Part shown: positions 25,546 to 35,193 of the stretch, piece by piece
Position numbering within the stretch: position 1 is the first letter of the stretch
Layout of the letters: every line of letters begins with the position of its first letter
From: an uncultured Oscillospiraceae bacterium
Lineage (GTDB): Bacteria > Bacillota > Clostridia > Oscillospirales > Oscillospiraceae
Assembly (NCBI GenBank): GCA_949841355.1
Contig: CATKZP010000009.1
Span: 1 to 64,000 of the forward strand
Length of the DNA stretch: 64,000 bases
Reading direction: 5' to 3'
The notes under the pieces: generated by a model
The model's database searches: none
Told to the model about the DNA's origin: nothing
The model's input: only the letters and a program-made list of their open reading frames with translations
Made by a program: the position numbers and the translations under genes

Positions 25546-26470
25546 GGGTGGTTTCCTCCTGTATGCTTCCCGCCCCGGGGGTTTGGGGGCGGGGCTTTGC
25601 TTTGGTAATGGGCGGGTTTTCCAGGCCGGGGGACAGCCGCCACAGCACGCCCCCCGCCGCCAGCATCTGGGACAGCAGCAGCAGCACGTCCGCCCACGTC
25701 GCGCCGGCCAGGGCGGACACCAGCGCCGCGGCGGACAGGATGAGGGTCATCCCCGCCATCCACAGCAGCCTGCGGGGCCGGGGCGCACCGGCGGACAGCC
25801 CGGCGAAGTCCATATAGAACAGCATCCCGCACACGATGGACAGCAGCAGCGGCCCGTAGTCCCACAGCACCGGGTTGGCCGCGTGGGCCCGGAAGCTCTC
25901 CATCAGCCACACGCAGCCCGCCACGCCGGGGAGGGCGGCGGAAAAGCCCCCACGGCCCCGCTTGCCGGGGCGCAGTCCGTCCCTGCCCAGCTGGAGCAGC
26001 CCCAGAAAGGACGCCAGCGCCCCCACCGCCGTGGCGATGGCCAGCATCCCGTTATTGCTGGGCAGCTTGACCTCCATACCCTGAGCCAGCGCCGCCCGGG
26101 CCTGCTGGTAGTCCTGCCATTGGCTCAGGCCCATTTTCAGCAGGAAGGGCGCCGCTCCCAGGGCGAAAAACGCCGCCAGCACCACCAGCGCCGGATAGAC
26201 CAGCTCCCCGGTGTTCAAAAACAGCAGGTCCCACCGGTATTCCCGCCCCGGCTGCCTGCCCCCCCGGGGCAGGGCCAGGATGGCCAGCCCGGCCGCCGCC
26301 ATCACCAGCACGCACACCAGAATCACGCTGGCCTGCGCCCCCGGTATGTGCAGGCCCAGGGGGGGCTCAAAGGCGGAGGACAGCTGCCACCACCGCAGGG
26401 CCGCCGCGGCCAGCGCCGCCGCCACCGCGCACGCCAGCCAGCGCGCACGCTGCGAAATATTGTCTCTCAT
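25538..26470 (-). CDS. Unrecognised polytopic membrane protein
   Basis: This 310-residue protein has about nine hydrophobic segments and no motif I recognise. The ATG at 26470 (MRDNISQRARW) is chosen because GGGGAGG lies 7 bases upstream. It sits between lepB (16-base gap) and metG (8-base overlap), so it is co-expressed with housekeeping genes. The C-terminal tail is polar (KAKPRPQTPGAGSIQEETTHE). Function is unknown. Confidence 0.7.
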   Translation of the reverse strand: MRDNISQRARWLACAVAAALAAAALRWWQLSSAFEPPLGLHIPGAQASVILVCVLVMAAAGLAILALPRGGRQPGREYRWDLLFLNTGELVYPALVVLAAFFALGAAPFLLKMGLSQWQDYQQARAALAQGMEVKLPSNNGMLAIATAVGALASFLGLLQLGRDGLRPGKRGRGGFSAALPGVAGCVWLMESFRAHAANPVLWDYGPLLLSIVCGMLFYMDFAGLSAGAPRPRRLLWMAGMTLILSAAALVSALAGATWADVLLLLSQMLAAGGVLWRLSPGLENPPITKAKPRPQTPGAGSIQEETTHE

Positions 26471-26486
26471 GCCAAACCTCCCCGCG

Positions 26487-27092
26487 CTACAGCCGCTTCC
26501 AATGGTCAATGGGGAACATCACCGCCACGCCCCGGCCGATGACGCACCGCACGTCCACGATGCCGATGTCCGGGTAGCGGCTGTCGGCGGAGTGGTTCCG
26601 GTTGTCTCCCATGACGAAGATGCACCCCTCGGGCACGGTGACGTGATTAATCCCCTCGCCGTAGCTGGGGACCAGCATCAGCTCTTTGATATAATCCTCC
26701 TTCAGCGCCGTGCCGTCCACCCGGACGGTGCTGGAGGCGTAATCAATGTCCACCTGCTGGCCCTCAATGGCGATGACCCGCTTGACAATGGAGTCCTCCT
26801 GATAGTTCTCCTGGGTGAGCACCACGATATCACCCTGCTCAGGGGTGTAGCCCAGCCCCCACACCAAGATCAGATCGCCCCCCCACAGCGTGTTCTCCAT
26901 GGACGGGCCGCTGACCACAATGATCCGCGCGGCGAAGGTGAACACCATGACAAAAGCCGCCATCATGGTCACCAGCACCCGCACGTTCAGATACAGCTCC
27001 CGCCCGCCGGAGGTGTCCTTGCGGGGCTTTCCCGCTGGCTCCGGCTGGGAGGGCTCCAGGTTCTGTTCCACTTCCGATTCCCAATTTTCCAT
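26487..27092 (-). CDS. lepB: Signal peptidase I
   Basis: This 201-residue membrane protease removes signal peptides from secreted proteins. One membrane segment (VLVTMMAAFVMVFTFAARIIVV) is followed by the catalytic Ser in SGPSMENTL, the Lys in SIVKRVIAIEG and the C-terminal box GDNRNHSADSR. The cytoplasmic N-terminus of about 40 residues is acidic and proline-rich. It lies 3 bases after ftsH in the same operon. Confidence 0.94.
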   Translation of the reverse strand: MENWESEVEQNLEPSQPEPAGKPRKDTSGGRELYLNVRVLVTMMAAFVMVFTFAARIIVVSGPSMENTLWGGDLILVWGLGYTPEQGDIVVLTQENYQEDSIVKRVIAIEGQQVDIDYASSTVRVDGTALKEDYIKELMLVPSYGEGINHVTVPEGCIFVMGDNRNHSADSRYPDIGIVDVRCVIGRGVAVMFPIDHWKRL

Positions 27093-27095
27093 GCT

Positions 27096-28964
27096 TTAGC
27101 TCTCCCGCGTCCCGCCGGCGGCCTTCAGCGCCGCCGGATCGTCATATACCAGCTGGAACTGCGCGGCATCCATGGTCTCGTGCTCCAGCAGGAACTGGGC
27201 CACCAGCTCCAGCTTGTCCCGGTCCCGTTCCAGTATTTCCTCACACCTGCGATAGGCCTGGTCCAGCAGCTCCTTCACCTCCTGGTCGATGAGGGCGGCG
27301 GTCTGCTCGGAGTAGGGCTTGGCCTGGGCCATGGACCGGCCGATGAACACCTCGTCGTGGCCGGTGTTGAAGGCGGCGTGGCCCAGCTTTTCGCTCATGC
27401 CGTACCGGGTCACCATATTCCGGGCGATCTGGGTGGCCCGCTCCAGGTCGCTCACCGCCCCCGTGCACACAAAGCCCAGGGCGGTCTGCTCGGCGCACCG
27501 CCCGCCCAGCAGGGTGGAGAGGGTCTCGGCCAGCTTCTGGCGGGACACGTGGTCCCGATCCTCCTGGGGGCGGTTGATGGTCATGCCCGCCGCGTCCCCC
27601 CGGGGGACAATGGTGATCTGCTGCACCGGGTCCTGGGTGGGCAGGGCGTGGCTGACTACCGCGTGGCCCGCCTCGTGATAGGCGGTGATGCGCTTGTCCT
27701 CCTCAAGTTTCACCCGACTGCGCTTCTCCGGTCCGGCGATGACCTTGATGACCGACTCCTGGATGTCCGCCAGGGTGATATAGGGCTGATCCTTCCGGGC
27801 GGCCAGCAGGGCGGACTCGTTCATCAAATTCTCCAGGTCCGCGCCGGTGAAGCCGGTGGTTTCCCGGGCGATCTCCTTGAGGTCCACGTCCTCCGCCAGG
27901 GGCTTTTTCCGGGTGTGGACCCGGAGGATCTCCTCCCGGCCCTTCATATCCGGCCTGCCCACATATACCTGCCGGTCGAAGCGGCCGGGGCGCAGCAGGG
28001 CGGGGTCCAGAATGTCCTGCCGGTTGGTGGCGGCCAGCACGATGACCCCCTCGTTGGCGGCGAAGCCGTCCATCTCCACCAGCAGCTGGTTCAGGGTCTG
28101 CTCCCGTTCGTCGTGGCCGCCGCCCAGGCCCGCGCCCCGCTGGCGGCCCACGGCGTCGATCTCGTCGATGAACACGATGGCGGGGGACTCCTTCTTGGCC
28201 TGGTCGAACAGATCCCGCACCCGGGACGCGCCCACGCCCACATACAGCTCCACAAAGTCGGAGCCGGAGATGGACAAAAATCGCACCCCGGCCTCCCCGG
28301 CCACAGCCCGGGCCAGCAGGGTCTTGCCGGTGCCCGGCGGGCCCACCAGCAGCACGCCCTTGGGAATTCGGGCCCCCAAATCAATGAACTTCTGGGGCTG
28401 CTTGAGAAAGTCCACCAGCTCCTGAAGCTCCTGCTTTTCCTCGTCCGCCCCGGCCACGTCGGCAAAGGTGACGGCGGTGTCCCCAACCTCCACGGTGCGG
28501 GCCCGGCCGAAGCGGCTTGGCCCGGGGCTGCCGCCCCCGCCGCCCTGAGCGCTCTGCTGGCGGGCGTTGAGCAGCATCCAGATCACCATGGCCAGCACCG
28601 CCGACGCCACCGCCGGCAGCAGCACAATGAGCCACAGGGGCATCTCGAACCCCTGCTCAAAGTCGTAATTTTTGATGATTCCCCGGCGGTGCTGCTCCTC
28701 AATGAGGGCGCCCAGGTCCCGGCGGAAGGCGTCCACGTCCGCCAGGGCATGGCGGCCCACGGCGCCGTCGGCCCCCTGGATGGTCAGCAGTCCGCCGCTG
28801 TCCACCACGAAATAGGCCACCTGCTCCTTCTGGAAGCAGTCCACCACCGCGGCGTAGCTCATGCGGTCCTTCCGTCCGCCGCCGGTGAATACGCTCAGCC
28901 CCCACAGCAGGGCCAGCACCACCAGCCCATAGAGGACGATGCCCCTGATTTTGTTCCGATTCAA
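27096..28964 (-). CDS. ftsH: ATP-dependent membrane zinc protease FtsH
   Basis: This 622-residue AAA+ protease degrades misfolded membrane and regulatory proteins. Two membrane segments ([18 protein letters not shown] near the start and [20 protein letters not shown] near 120-140) flank a short external domain. The AAA module has Walker A GPPGTGKT, Walker [12 protein letters not shown] and the SRH region. The protease has the zinc motif [10 protein letters not shown]. Length matches the family. It lies downstream of tilS and hpt, the classic Firmicutes order. Confidence 0.97.
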   Translation of the reverse strand: MNRNKIRGIVLYGLVVLALLWGLSVFTGGGRKDRMSYAAVVDCFQKEQVAYFVVDSGGLLTIQGADGAVGRHALADVDAFRRDLGALIEEQHRRGIIKNYDFEQGFEMPLWLIVLLPAVASAVLAMVIWMLLNARQQSAQGGGGGSPGPSRFGRARTVEVGDTAVTFADVAGADEEKQELQELVDFLKQPQKFIDLGARIPKGVLLVGPPGTGKTLLARAVAGEAGVRFLSISGSDFVELYVGVGASRVRDLFDQAKKESPAIVFIDEIDAVGRQRGAGLGGGHDEREQTLNQLLVEMDGFAANEGVIVLAATNRQDILDPALLRPGRFDRQVYVGRPDMKGREEILRVHTRKKPLAEDVDLKEIARETTGFTGADLENLMNESALLAARKDQPYITLADIQESVIKVIAGPEKRSRVKLEEDKRITAYHEAGHAVVSHALPTQDPVQQITIVPRGDAAGMTINRPQEDRDHVSRQKLAETLSTLLGGRCAEQTALGFVCTGAVSDLERATQIARNMVTRYGMSEKLGHAAFNTGHDEVFIGRSMAQAKPYSEQTAALIDQEVKELLDQAYRRCEEILERDRDKLELVAQFLLEHETMDAAQFQLVYDDPAALKAAGGTRES

Positions 28965-29027
28965 AATAGTCGCTCCTTGGTCGCGGCCAGCCGCTTATTT
29001 TTCGCTGTCATCCTGTGCGCTGTGCGC

Positions 29028-29576
29028 TCAGTCCTGGCTCTCATACACCGAGGGCCTGAGCACCCCCACATAGGGCAGGTTGCGGTACCGCTCGTCGTAA
29101 TCCAGCCCGTAGCCCACGATGAAGGCGTCGGGGATGGTGAAGCCCACGTAGTCCGCCGTGATGGGCTTGGTGCGCCGCTCCGGCTTATCCATCAGGGTGC
29201 AGATGCGGATGGAGGCGGGCTTGCGGGCGCGCAGCACGTCCATGAGGTAGTACAGGGTATTGCCCGAGTCCAAAATGTCCTCCACGATGATGAGGTCCCG
29301 GCCCTCAATGGAGTCGGACAGGTCCTTCTTGATCTCCACCTGCCCCGAGCTCACCGTGCCCGCCCCGTAGGAGGACACCACCATGAAGTCCACCGTCACG
29401 TCCAGGCCGATGGCCCGGGTGAGGTCGGCCATGAAGATATAGGACCCCCGCAGCACCGACACCAGCATGGGCCGCCGCCCGGCGTAGTCCGCAGTGATCT
29501 GCCTGCCCAGCTCGGCAATCCGGCTGCGCAGCTCGTCCTCGGTGTAAAGCACCCGTTCCACATCTGGATGGATCAT
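29028..29576 (-). CDS. hpt: Hypoxanthine phosphoribosyltransferase
   Basis: This 182-residue enzyme salvages hypoxanthine and guanine to IMP and GMP. The PRPP-binding motif is LIIVEDILDSGNTL, and VGFTIPDAFIVGYGLDYDERYRNLPYVG is the typical C-terminal signature. Its start overlaps the tilS stop by 4 bases. In Firmicutes, TilS, Hpt and FtsH are commonly encoded together. Confidence 0.96.
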   Translation of the reverse strand: MIHPDVERVLYTEDELRSRIAELGRQITADYAGRRPMLVSVLRGSYIFMADLTRAIGLDVTVDFMVVSSYGAGTVSSGQVEIKKDLSDSIEGRDLIIVEDILDSGNTLYYLMDVLRARKPASIRICTLMDKPERRTKPITADYVGFTIPDAFIVGYGLDYDERYRNLPYVGVLRPSVYESQD

Positions 29577-30895
29577 AACACATTCTCCTCTTCTTTCAAA
29601 ATGATATGCAAAGCGGGCGCGCCCGGCGACGCCAGACAGTCCCGCTCCGGACCGAAGCCGCCCACGGCGGCCGCCCGCTCTCCCCGGGCCAGCACGGGGA
29701 CCCGCTCCCGCCGGGGCGCGGGGACGCGGCCCTCGATCATCAGCTTTTTCACCGTTTTGGACGGCCGCTCCCCCAGGGTGAGCTTATCCCCCTCCCGCCG
29801 GGGGCGGATCAGGTATTCCCCCGGCTCCAGGTAGAACTCCCAGGGGCTGACATAGGCCTTGGGCGGACAGACGGCCGGGGCGCAGGCGACGGTCCACTCC
29901 CCCCAGCTCTGCGCTCCCTCCCGCAGCGGCGCGGGAGCGGGCGGGGCGGGGTCCCCTCCGGGAGAGAACACCAGCAGCTCGTACTGCCGGGTCACGCTTC
30001 CGCCGGGAACATGGACCCGGGCGGAGGGGTCCGCCCCGCCGGCCAGGGCCAGCACGCTCTCCAGGTGGACCGCGCCGCTGCCCAGTCCTGCCCGGTCCAG
30101 CGCCATGGCGCACGCCCGCAGGGCCAGCGGCCTGGGCGCCTCCCGCAGCACCCGGACGGGGAGGGCCACGCCGTCCGGTATGTTCAGCCCCTCCTCCGCC
30201 AGGGGGGCGGCCTGACGGCTCAGCTCCTCCTCGTCCTCCCGCAGGCGGCGGGCGGCGGCGGCGATGTGGGCGGCGGCCTGGGGGTTGAGCCGCTCCAGCA
30301 GGGGCAGCAGCTCCCCCCGCACCCGGTTGCGGGTATAGGACGGGTCGGCGTTGGTCTCGTCCTCCACGTGGGGCACGCCGCGCCCCGTCAAGTATGCCTC
30401 AATATCCCGCCGGGACACCTCCAGCATGGGCCGGACGATGTTCCCCCGGCGCTCCGGGATGCCGGTGAGGCCCTTGAGCCCGCACCCCCGGATCAGGTTC
30501 ATCAGCACGGTCTCCGCGTTGTCCCCGGCGTGGTGGCCGGTGGCGATGAGCTCCAGCCCCGCCCGCCGGGCGGCGTCCTCCAAAAAGCGGTAGCGCAGGA
30601 CCCGCCCCGCCTCCTCCAGCCCCAGGCCCTTTTCCCGGGCGAAGGCGGACACATCCGCCCGCTCCACGCACAGGGGGACGCCCTGACGTTCACACCACTG
30701 GCGCGCGAAGTCCTCGTCCCGCTGGGCGGTGGGGCGCAGGCCGTGGTTGAGGTGGGCGCACTGGACGCGCCAGCCGTATTTTTCCCGCCCCTCCAGCAGC
30801 CGGCACAGCAGGTACATGGAGTCCGCCCCGCCGGACAGGGCGCACAGCACCCCGCTGCCCGGGGGGATCAGCGCGAAGCGAAAGCCGTCTGCCAT
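29573..30895 (-). CDS. tilS: tRNA(Ile) lysidine synthetase
   Basis: This 440-residue enzyme modifies C34 of the AUA-reading isoleucine tRNA to lysidine. The PP-loop is SGGADS near residue 20, followed by CAHLNHGLRPTAQRDEDF and ATGHHAGDNAETVLMNLIRGCGLKGLTG. The C-terminal TilS domain (IRPRREGDKLTLGERPSKTVKKLMIEGRVPAPRRERVPVL) is present, so the enzyme is full length. It starts 1 base after the dnaB stop and is co-translated with hpt. Confidence 0.95.
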   Translation of the reverse strand: MADGFRFALIPPGSGVLCALSGGADSMYLLCRLLEGREKYGWRVQCAHLNHGLRPTAQRDEDFARQWCERQGVPLCVERADVSAFAREKGLGLEEAGRVLRYRFLEDAARRAGLELIATGHHAGDNAETVLMNLIRGCGLKGLTGIPERRGNIVRPMLEVSRRDIEAYLTGRGVPHVEDETNADPSYTRNRVRGELLPLLERLNPQAAAHIAAAARRLREDEEELSRQAAPLAEEGLNIPDGVALPVRVLREAPRPLALRACAMALDRAGLGSGAVHLESVLALAGGADPSARVHVPGGSVTRQYELLVFSPGGDPAPPAPAPLREGAQSWGEWTVACAPAVCPPKAYVSPWEFYLEPGEYLIRPRREGDKLTLGERPSKTVKKLMIEGRVPAPRRERVPVLARGERAAAVGGFGPERDCLASPGAPALHIILKEEENVL

Positions 30896-30896
30896 G

Positions 30897-32258
30897 CTAC
30901 TCTTCCTCGTCGTACTGGTAGGCTAGGTTGCGGAAGGTGGTGAACTCCGGCCGCCACTCCAGCATGACGGTGCCCGTCTCGCCGTGGCGGTTTTTGGCCA
31001 CAATGCACTCGGCCACGTTGGGGTTCTCCGTGTCGTCCTCGTAGTAGCTCTCCCGGTAGAGGAAGAGCACGATGTCCGCGTCCTGCTCGATGGCGCCAGA
31101 GTCCCGCAGGTCGGACAGCATGGGGCGGCGCTGGCCGGAGGCGCGGCTCTCGTTGGCGCGGGAGAGCTGGGACAGGCAGATCACCGGCACGTTCAGCTCC
31201 TTGGCCATCAGCTTTAGGGAGCGGGACATGTCGGACACCACCTGCTGGCGGTTGTCGCTGGCCTTGGGCGCGCCACCGGCGGAGGTCATGAGCTGGAGGT
31301 AGTCGATGATGACCAGCCCCAGGTCGCTGATGCGGCGGCACTTGGCGTTGATCTCCGCCACCGACAGGGAGGCGTCGTCGTCGATATACATTTTGGCCTG
31401 GCTCAGGCTGGCCACCGCCATAGCCACCCGGCTCCACTCCTCCTCGCCTACGATGCGGCCGGTGGCCAGCTTTTTGTTGTCCATCAGGCACTCGGTGGAC
31501 ACCAGGCGCATTCCCAGCTGAGCGCAGCTCATTTCCAGGGAAAACACCGCCACGCTCTTGCCCGAGTGCTTGGCCGCCTCCACGCCGATGTTCATGGCAA
31601 GGGAGGACTTGCCCACGCCGGGCCGGGCGGCCAGAATGATGAGGTCGGAATTGTTCAGCCCCGAGATGCGCCGGTCCAGGTCGATGAATCCGGTGGATAT
31701 GCCGGGGAACTCCCCGCCCTGGGCCTGTAAGGTCTTGACGGTCTCCCACACCTCGTTCATCACGGAGGAGATATGGCTCATGCCCTGGGCGGACCTGCCC
31801 TGGCGGATGGCGTAGATGCGCTGCTCCGCCGCCTCCAGCACCTGGGCGGCGGTGCCCGCCTCGGCGCGCACCATCTCGGACAGCTCCCCGGCGGTCTCCC
31901 CCACCCGGCGCAGCACCGATTTGTCCGCCACGATGTCCACATAGTCCATCACGTTGGCGGCGGTGGGGGTGATCTCCATGAGCTGGCGCAGGTAGGGCAC
32001 GGTGGCGTTCTCGTCGTACAGCCCGGCCTGCTTCATCCGGTCCACCACCGTTACCGGGTCGATGGTGTCGAACCGGCTGAACATGGTGAACAGCACCTGG
32101 TAAAGCTCCCGGTTCTGGCGCAGATAGAAGTCCTCGGGCTTCAGCCGCTCCACCACGGCGGGCATGCACTGCGCGTCGATGAGAATGGCGCCCAGCACCG
32201 CCTGCTCCGCCATCACGGAGTGGGGCATCTGCAATTCCATCAATTCCTCGCCGGGCAT
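30897..32258 (-). CDS. dnaB: Replicative DNA helicase DnaB
   Basis: This 453-residue helicase unwinds the chromosome ahead of the replisome. The N-terminal domain (MPHSVMAEQAVLGAILID) precedes a RecA-like motor with Walker A ARPGVGKSS, Walker B LGLVIIDYLQLM and SRSLKLMAKELNVPVICLSQLSR. The ATG at 32258 is preferred because it is 9 bases from AAAGGAG; the ATG at 32264 is only 3 bases away. It stands downstream of rplI as in the conserved gdpP-rplI-dnaB block, but here a repeat-containing gap of about 250 bases separates them. Confidence 0.96.
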   Translation of the reverse strand: MPGEELMELQMPHSVMAEQAVLGAILIDAQCMPAVVERLKPEDFYLRQNRELYQVLFTMFSRFDTIDPVTVVDRMKQAGLYDENATVPYLRQLMEITPTAANVMDYVDIVADKSVLRRVGETAGELSEMVRAEAGTAAQVLEAAEQRIYAIRQGRSAQGMSHISSVMNEVWETVKTLQAQGGEFPGISTGFIDLDRRISGLNNSDLIILAARPGVGKSSLAMNIGVEAAKHSGKSVAVFSLEMSCAQLGMRLVSTECLMDNKKLATGRIVGEEEWSRVAMAVASLSQAKMYIDDDASLSVAEINAKCRRISDLGLVIIDYLQLMTSAGGAPKASDNRQQVVSDMSRSLKLMAKELNVPVICLSQLSRANESRASGQRRPMLSDLRDSGAIEQDADIVLFLYRESYYEDDTENPNVAECIVAKNRHGETGTVMLEWRPEFTTFRNLAYQYDEEE

Positions 32259-32283
32259 GGGCATTCTCTCCTTTGCGCAGTAT

Positions 32284-32508
32284 TGTCACGCCGCGAAGCG
32301 ATCAGGGCGCTGGGCTTTTGCTTTCGCTTCGCTCCATCCGCGCTGCTCACGACGGCTCCGCGCTTCTTTGGTTGTCACGCTGCGAAGCGGTCAGGGCGCT
32401 CGGTCCCTTTCCCTCCGTCTCGGGCAAGACCCGCCTCCGCTCTGCGGCGGCTGGGCTCTTGCCCTCGCTCCGGTCCAAGGTCCCTCGCTGCCCGCTTCTT
32501 CGCGCTTC
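32284..32508. repeat. Dispersed intergenic repeat block between rplI and dnaB
   Basis: This gap holds two imperfect copies of one unit. Copy A begins near 32284 and copy B at 32374; each opens with TTGTCACGC-(C/T)-GCGAAGCG and continues TCAGGGCGCT. Copy A also contains the 21-base core at 32341-32361 that recurs at 18131-18151 with one mismatch. The opening word TTGTCACGCTGCG recurs at about 44950 in the nadE leader. No coding frame or promoter is supported. The block looks like a REP-type or MITE-like family. Confidence 0.6.
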
Positions 32509-32958
32509 TTACTTGTCCTCGATCACCAGCAGGTTGATGACGCCGGACACCTCGCTGCCCAGCTTGCACTTCACCTCAAAGCTGCCGAAGGATTTGATGG
32601 GGTCGCTGAGCACGATCTTGCTCTTGTTCACATCTATGTCGAACTGCTTTTTCAGCTCCTCGGAGATCTCCTTGCTGGTGATGGAGCCGAACAGCTTGCC
32701 CCCCTGGCCCGCCCGGGCCTTGATCTTCACCTGCACGCCCTTGAGCCGCTCGGCCAGGGCCTGGGCGGCGGCCTTCTCCTCGGCCAGCCTGGCGGCCTTG
32801 GCCTTGTCCTGCATTTTCATGGTGTTCACGTTCTCCGCCGTGGCCTCCACCGCCAGTTTCCGGGGCAGAAGGAAGTTGCGGCCGTAGCCGTCGGATACCT
32901 CCACCATCTGGCCCTTCTTGCCCTGGCCCTTCACGTCCTGCTGTAAAATGACTTTCAT
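32509..32958 (-). CDS. rplI: 50S ribosomal protein L9
   Basis: This 149-residue protein begins MKVILQQDVKGQGKKGQMVEVSDGYGRNFLLPRKLA, the L9 N-domain signature that binds 23S rRNA, followed by the long connecting helix and the C-terminal domain. AGGAGGT lies 9 bases before the ATG at 32958. It is located between gdpP and dnaB, as in most Firmicutes. Confidence 0.97.
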   Translation of the reverse strand: MKVILQQDVKGQGKKGQMVEVSDGYGRNFLLPRKLAVEATAENVNTMKMQDKAKAARLAEEKAAAQALAERLKGVQVKIKARAGQGGKLFGSITSKEISEELKKQFDIDVNKSKIVLSDPIKSFGSFEVKCKLGSEVSGVINLLVIEDK

Positions 32959-33006
32959 GATCTCGTTACCTCCTATGGTTTTCGGGCAGGCGCCCGCCGT
33001 CATGCT

Positions 33007-35022
33007 TTAAGGTTCCTCTGTTTTTTCCTCGTCTCCGTCGAAATACCGGTCCAGCGCGGTGTGGAGCTCCTCCAGCACCTGCTCCACCGTCTTGCCCGGG
33101 ATCTGGGCTCCGGCGGCCCCGGCGTTCCCGCCGCCCCCCAGCGCCTCCAGAATTACCTGCACATTGGTGGCGCTCAGGCTCCGGCCGGACACCACCACCC
33201 GCTCCTCCTCGGGGTAGAGCACAAAGGACGCGCCGATCCCCGCGATGTTCAGCAGCTCGTCCGCCGCCTGGGCGGCGGTCACCCGGCCCACCGCGTGCTG
33301 GGAGGCGGCGATGGCGATGTCCTGCCGGTACATTTTGGCGTTCTGGATCAGGCCGTACTTGGCCACCGCGTCGGGCAGATCCGTCTGGAACAGCTTGCGC
33401 ACCTCGCCGGTGTCTCCCCCGGCCCGGCGCAGCATGGCCGCCGCCTCGAAGGTGCGCCCCCCGGTGCGCATGGTGAAGTTCTTGGTGTCCAGCATCAGCC
33501 CCGCCATCAGGGCCTCCGCCTCTCCGGGCAGCAGGTCGGTGGGCTCCATCAGGTAGCCGATGAGCTCGCTCACCAGCTCGCAGGTGGACGAGGCGTAGGG
33601 CTCGTGGAAATTGAGGTCCGCGCCCTCAATATAGGTGGCGGCCCGGCGGTGGTGGTCGATGACCGCCACCTTATTGCAGGAGTCCAGCAGCTCCCGGTTC
33701 TGCACCTGCTCGGGCCGGTTGGTGTCCACCACCACCAGCAGGGAGCGGGAGTCGGCCCGGAGCATGGCCTCCTGGGGGTCCAGCAGCACGCCGTCGTATT
33801 GGGGCATCCGCGCCACGCGGTCATAGAGCTCGTCCGCGGGGCTTCCGCCGCTCTCCCGGATGATATAGTGGGGCACGTCCTTCATCCGGGCGATGGCGCA
33901 CACGCCCACGGCGGCCCCCACCGCGTCAAAGTCGGGGGTGCGGTGGCCCATGACCATGACGCAGGAGGCGTCCGCCACCAGCTCGCCCATGGCGGAGGCC
34001 ATCACCCGGCTCTTCACCTTGGTGCGCCGCTCGGTCTCCTTGCTGCGCCCGCCGAAGAACTCGAAGGTGAAGCGGTTTTTCACCACCGCCTGGTCGCCCC
34101 CCCGGGACAGGGCCATCTCCACCGACAGGTTGGCAAAGCGGTAGAGCTCCTCAAAGGTGTCCCCGTCCACCCCTATGCCGATGGACACGGTGGCGGGTAT
34201 GCCCGCGGGATTGACCACCTCCCGCACGCTGTCCAGCAGGGAGAACTTCTCCTCCTTATATTCCGCCAGGTACTGCTCCTCGAAGAGGAACAGGAAGCGG
34301 TCCCGGTCCAGCCGGCAGAACAGCCCGTGGGTGCGCTCCGACCAGCTGGAAAAGCGCTGGCTGATCTCGCTGAGCATGGCCGAGCGGATGTTTTCGTCCT
34401 GGCCCTTGATGGCGTCCTCGTAATTGTCCAGCAGCAGCAGGGCCAGCACCGGCCGGGTGGCCTTGAAAATATCCCGTGTGTCGGCCAGGTCGGTGACGTC
34501 CAGCCAGTAGGTGGTGGCCAGCAGGTTTTCCTCCCGGCCGGCGGCAGGGCGGGACATGTCTCCGAACACCTGATAGCGCCGCTGGCCCAGCTCCACCTCT
34601 TCGGGGCACTCGCTCTTGCCCTCCAGCAGCCAGCGGGAGTCGAAGCTGGGGGCCAGGTCGGCCATCTTGGTGTCAAACATCCGCTCCTGATCGCCGGTGA
34701 GGCGCAAAAAGCGGTCGTTGGACCACACCACCTCGTCGGTGTCCGGGTGGAACATCACCAGGGGCAGGGGGCAGTTGAGGGTGCTGTCCCGGGTGGCCTG
34801 ATCCATGCTGTCCATCAGCTCTTTCAGGTACTGGTCCGCCTCCCGCCTGCGCCGCAGGGCGGAGGCCGCCCAGGCCACCAGCAGCACCGCCACCACAATG
34901 AGCTCCACCAGCGCCGCCTGCCGCTCGCCCAGCAGGGCGGTGACGCCCACAAAGGCCAGCATCACGCAAAAGTACAGCCCGATATGCGGGGCCAGCAGCC
35001 GTGTCAGCTTTCGATACACCAC
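33007..35022 (-). CDS. gdpP: GdpP-type cyclic-di-AMP phosphodiesterase (GGDEF-DHH-DHHA1)
   Basis: This protein of about 671 residues hydrolyses the second messenger c-di-AMP in characterised relatives. In order: two membrane segments (residues 10-50), a PAS-like region, a degenerate GGDEF domain (GGDQAVVKN where GGDEF is expected), then DHH (MGHRTPDFDAVGAA and VIDHHRR) and DHHA1 (GGGGNAGAAGAQI) domains. Several GTG codons are possible; 35022 and 35019 are best placed after GGAAAGAGG, and I use 35022. An upstream extension is in frame but crosses the promoter and is rejected. It leads the gdpP-rplI-dnaB block. Confidence 0.93.
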   Translation of the reverse strand: MVYRKLTRLLAPHIGLYFCVMLAFVGVTALLGERQAALVELIVVAVLLVAWAASALRRRREADQYLKELMDSMDQATRDSTLNCPLPLVMFHPDTDEVVWSNDRFLRLTGDQERMFDTKMADLAPSFDSRWLLEGKSECPEEVELGQRRYQVFGDMSRPAAGREENLLATTYWLDVTDLADTRDIFKATRPVLALLLLDNYEDAIKGQDENIRSAMLSEISQRFSSWSERTHGLFCRLDRDRFLFLFEEQYLAEYKEEKFSLLDSVREVVNPAGIPATVSIGIGVDGDTFEELYRFANLSVEMALSRGGDQAVVKNRFTFEFFGGRSKETERRTKVKSRVMASAMGELVADASCVMVMGHRTPDFDAVGAAVGVCAIARMKDVPHYIIRESGGSPADELYDRVARMPQYDGVLLDPQEAMLRADSRSLLVVVDTNRPEQVQNRELLDSCNKVAVIDHHRRAATYIEGADLNFHEPYASSTCELVSELIGYLMEPTDLLPGEAEALMAGLMLDTKNFTMRTGGRTFEAAAMLRRAGGDTGEVRKLFQTDLPDAVAKYGLIQNAKMYRQDIAIAASQHAVGRVTAAQAADELLNIAGIGASFVLYPEEERVVVSGRSLSATNVQVILEALGGGGNAGAAGAQIPGKTVEQVLEELHTALDRYFDGDEEKTEEP

Positions 35023-35076
35023 ATACACCTCTTTCCAACTCAATCCGGGGCAGGGGCCGCATTCCATAGATAATAG

Positions 35077-35105
35077 ATTATACCAAATCGAAACGACAAA
35101 AACAA
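35077..35105 (-). promoter_or_regulatory. gdpP operon promoter
   Basis: On the minus strand TTGTTT (35105-35100), 17 bases and TATAAT (35082-35077) with TGG before it. It probably drives gdpP and the long downstream array. Confidence 0.7.
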
Positions 35106-35129
35106 GGGCCGGATTTGGGAAAATCCCCA

Positions 35130-35158
35130 TTGCATCCCAAGCCCGGCGCTGATATAAT
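35130..35158 (+). promoter_or_regulatory. ilvE promoter
   Basis: TTGCAT (35130-35135), 17 bases and a perfect TATAAT (35153-35158), divergent from the gdpP promoter. The ilvE start is only 36 bases on, so no leader control is expected. Confidence 0.75.
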
Positions 35159-35193
35159 ATCATTACTTTACTTCGTCAAAGGAGCCGATCCCT

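Noticed and set aside
24604-25608. Long plus-strand frame antisense to metG, and other multi-hundred-codon shadows
   Set aside because: Stop-free opposite frames are common in this G+C-rich DNA; sequences are His/Gly/Pro/Arg-rich without domains.
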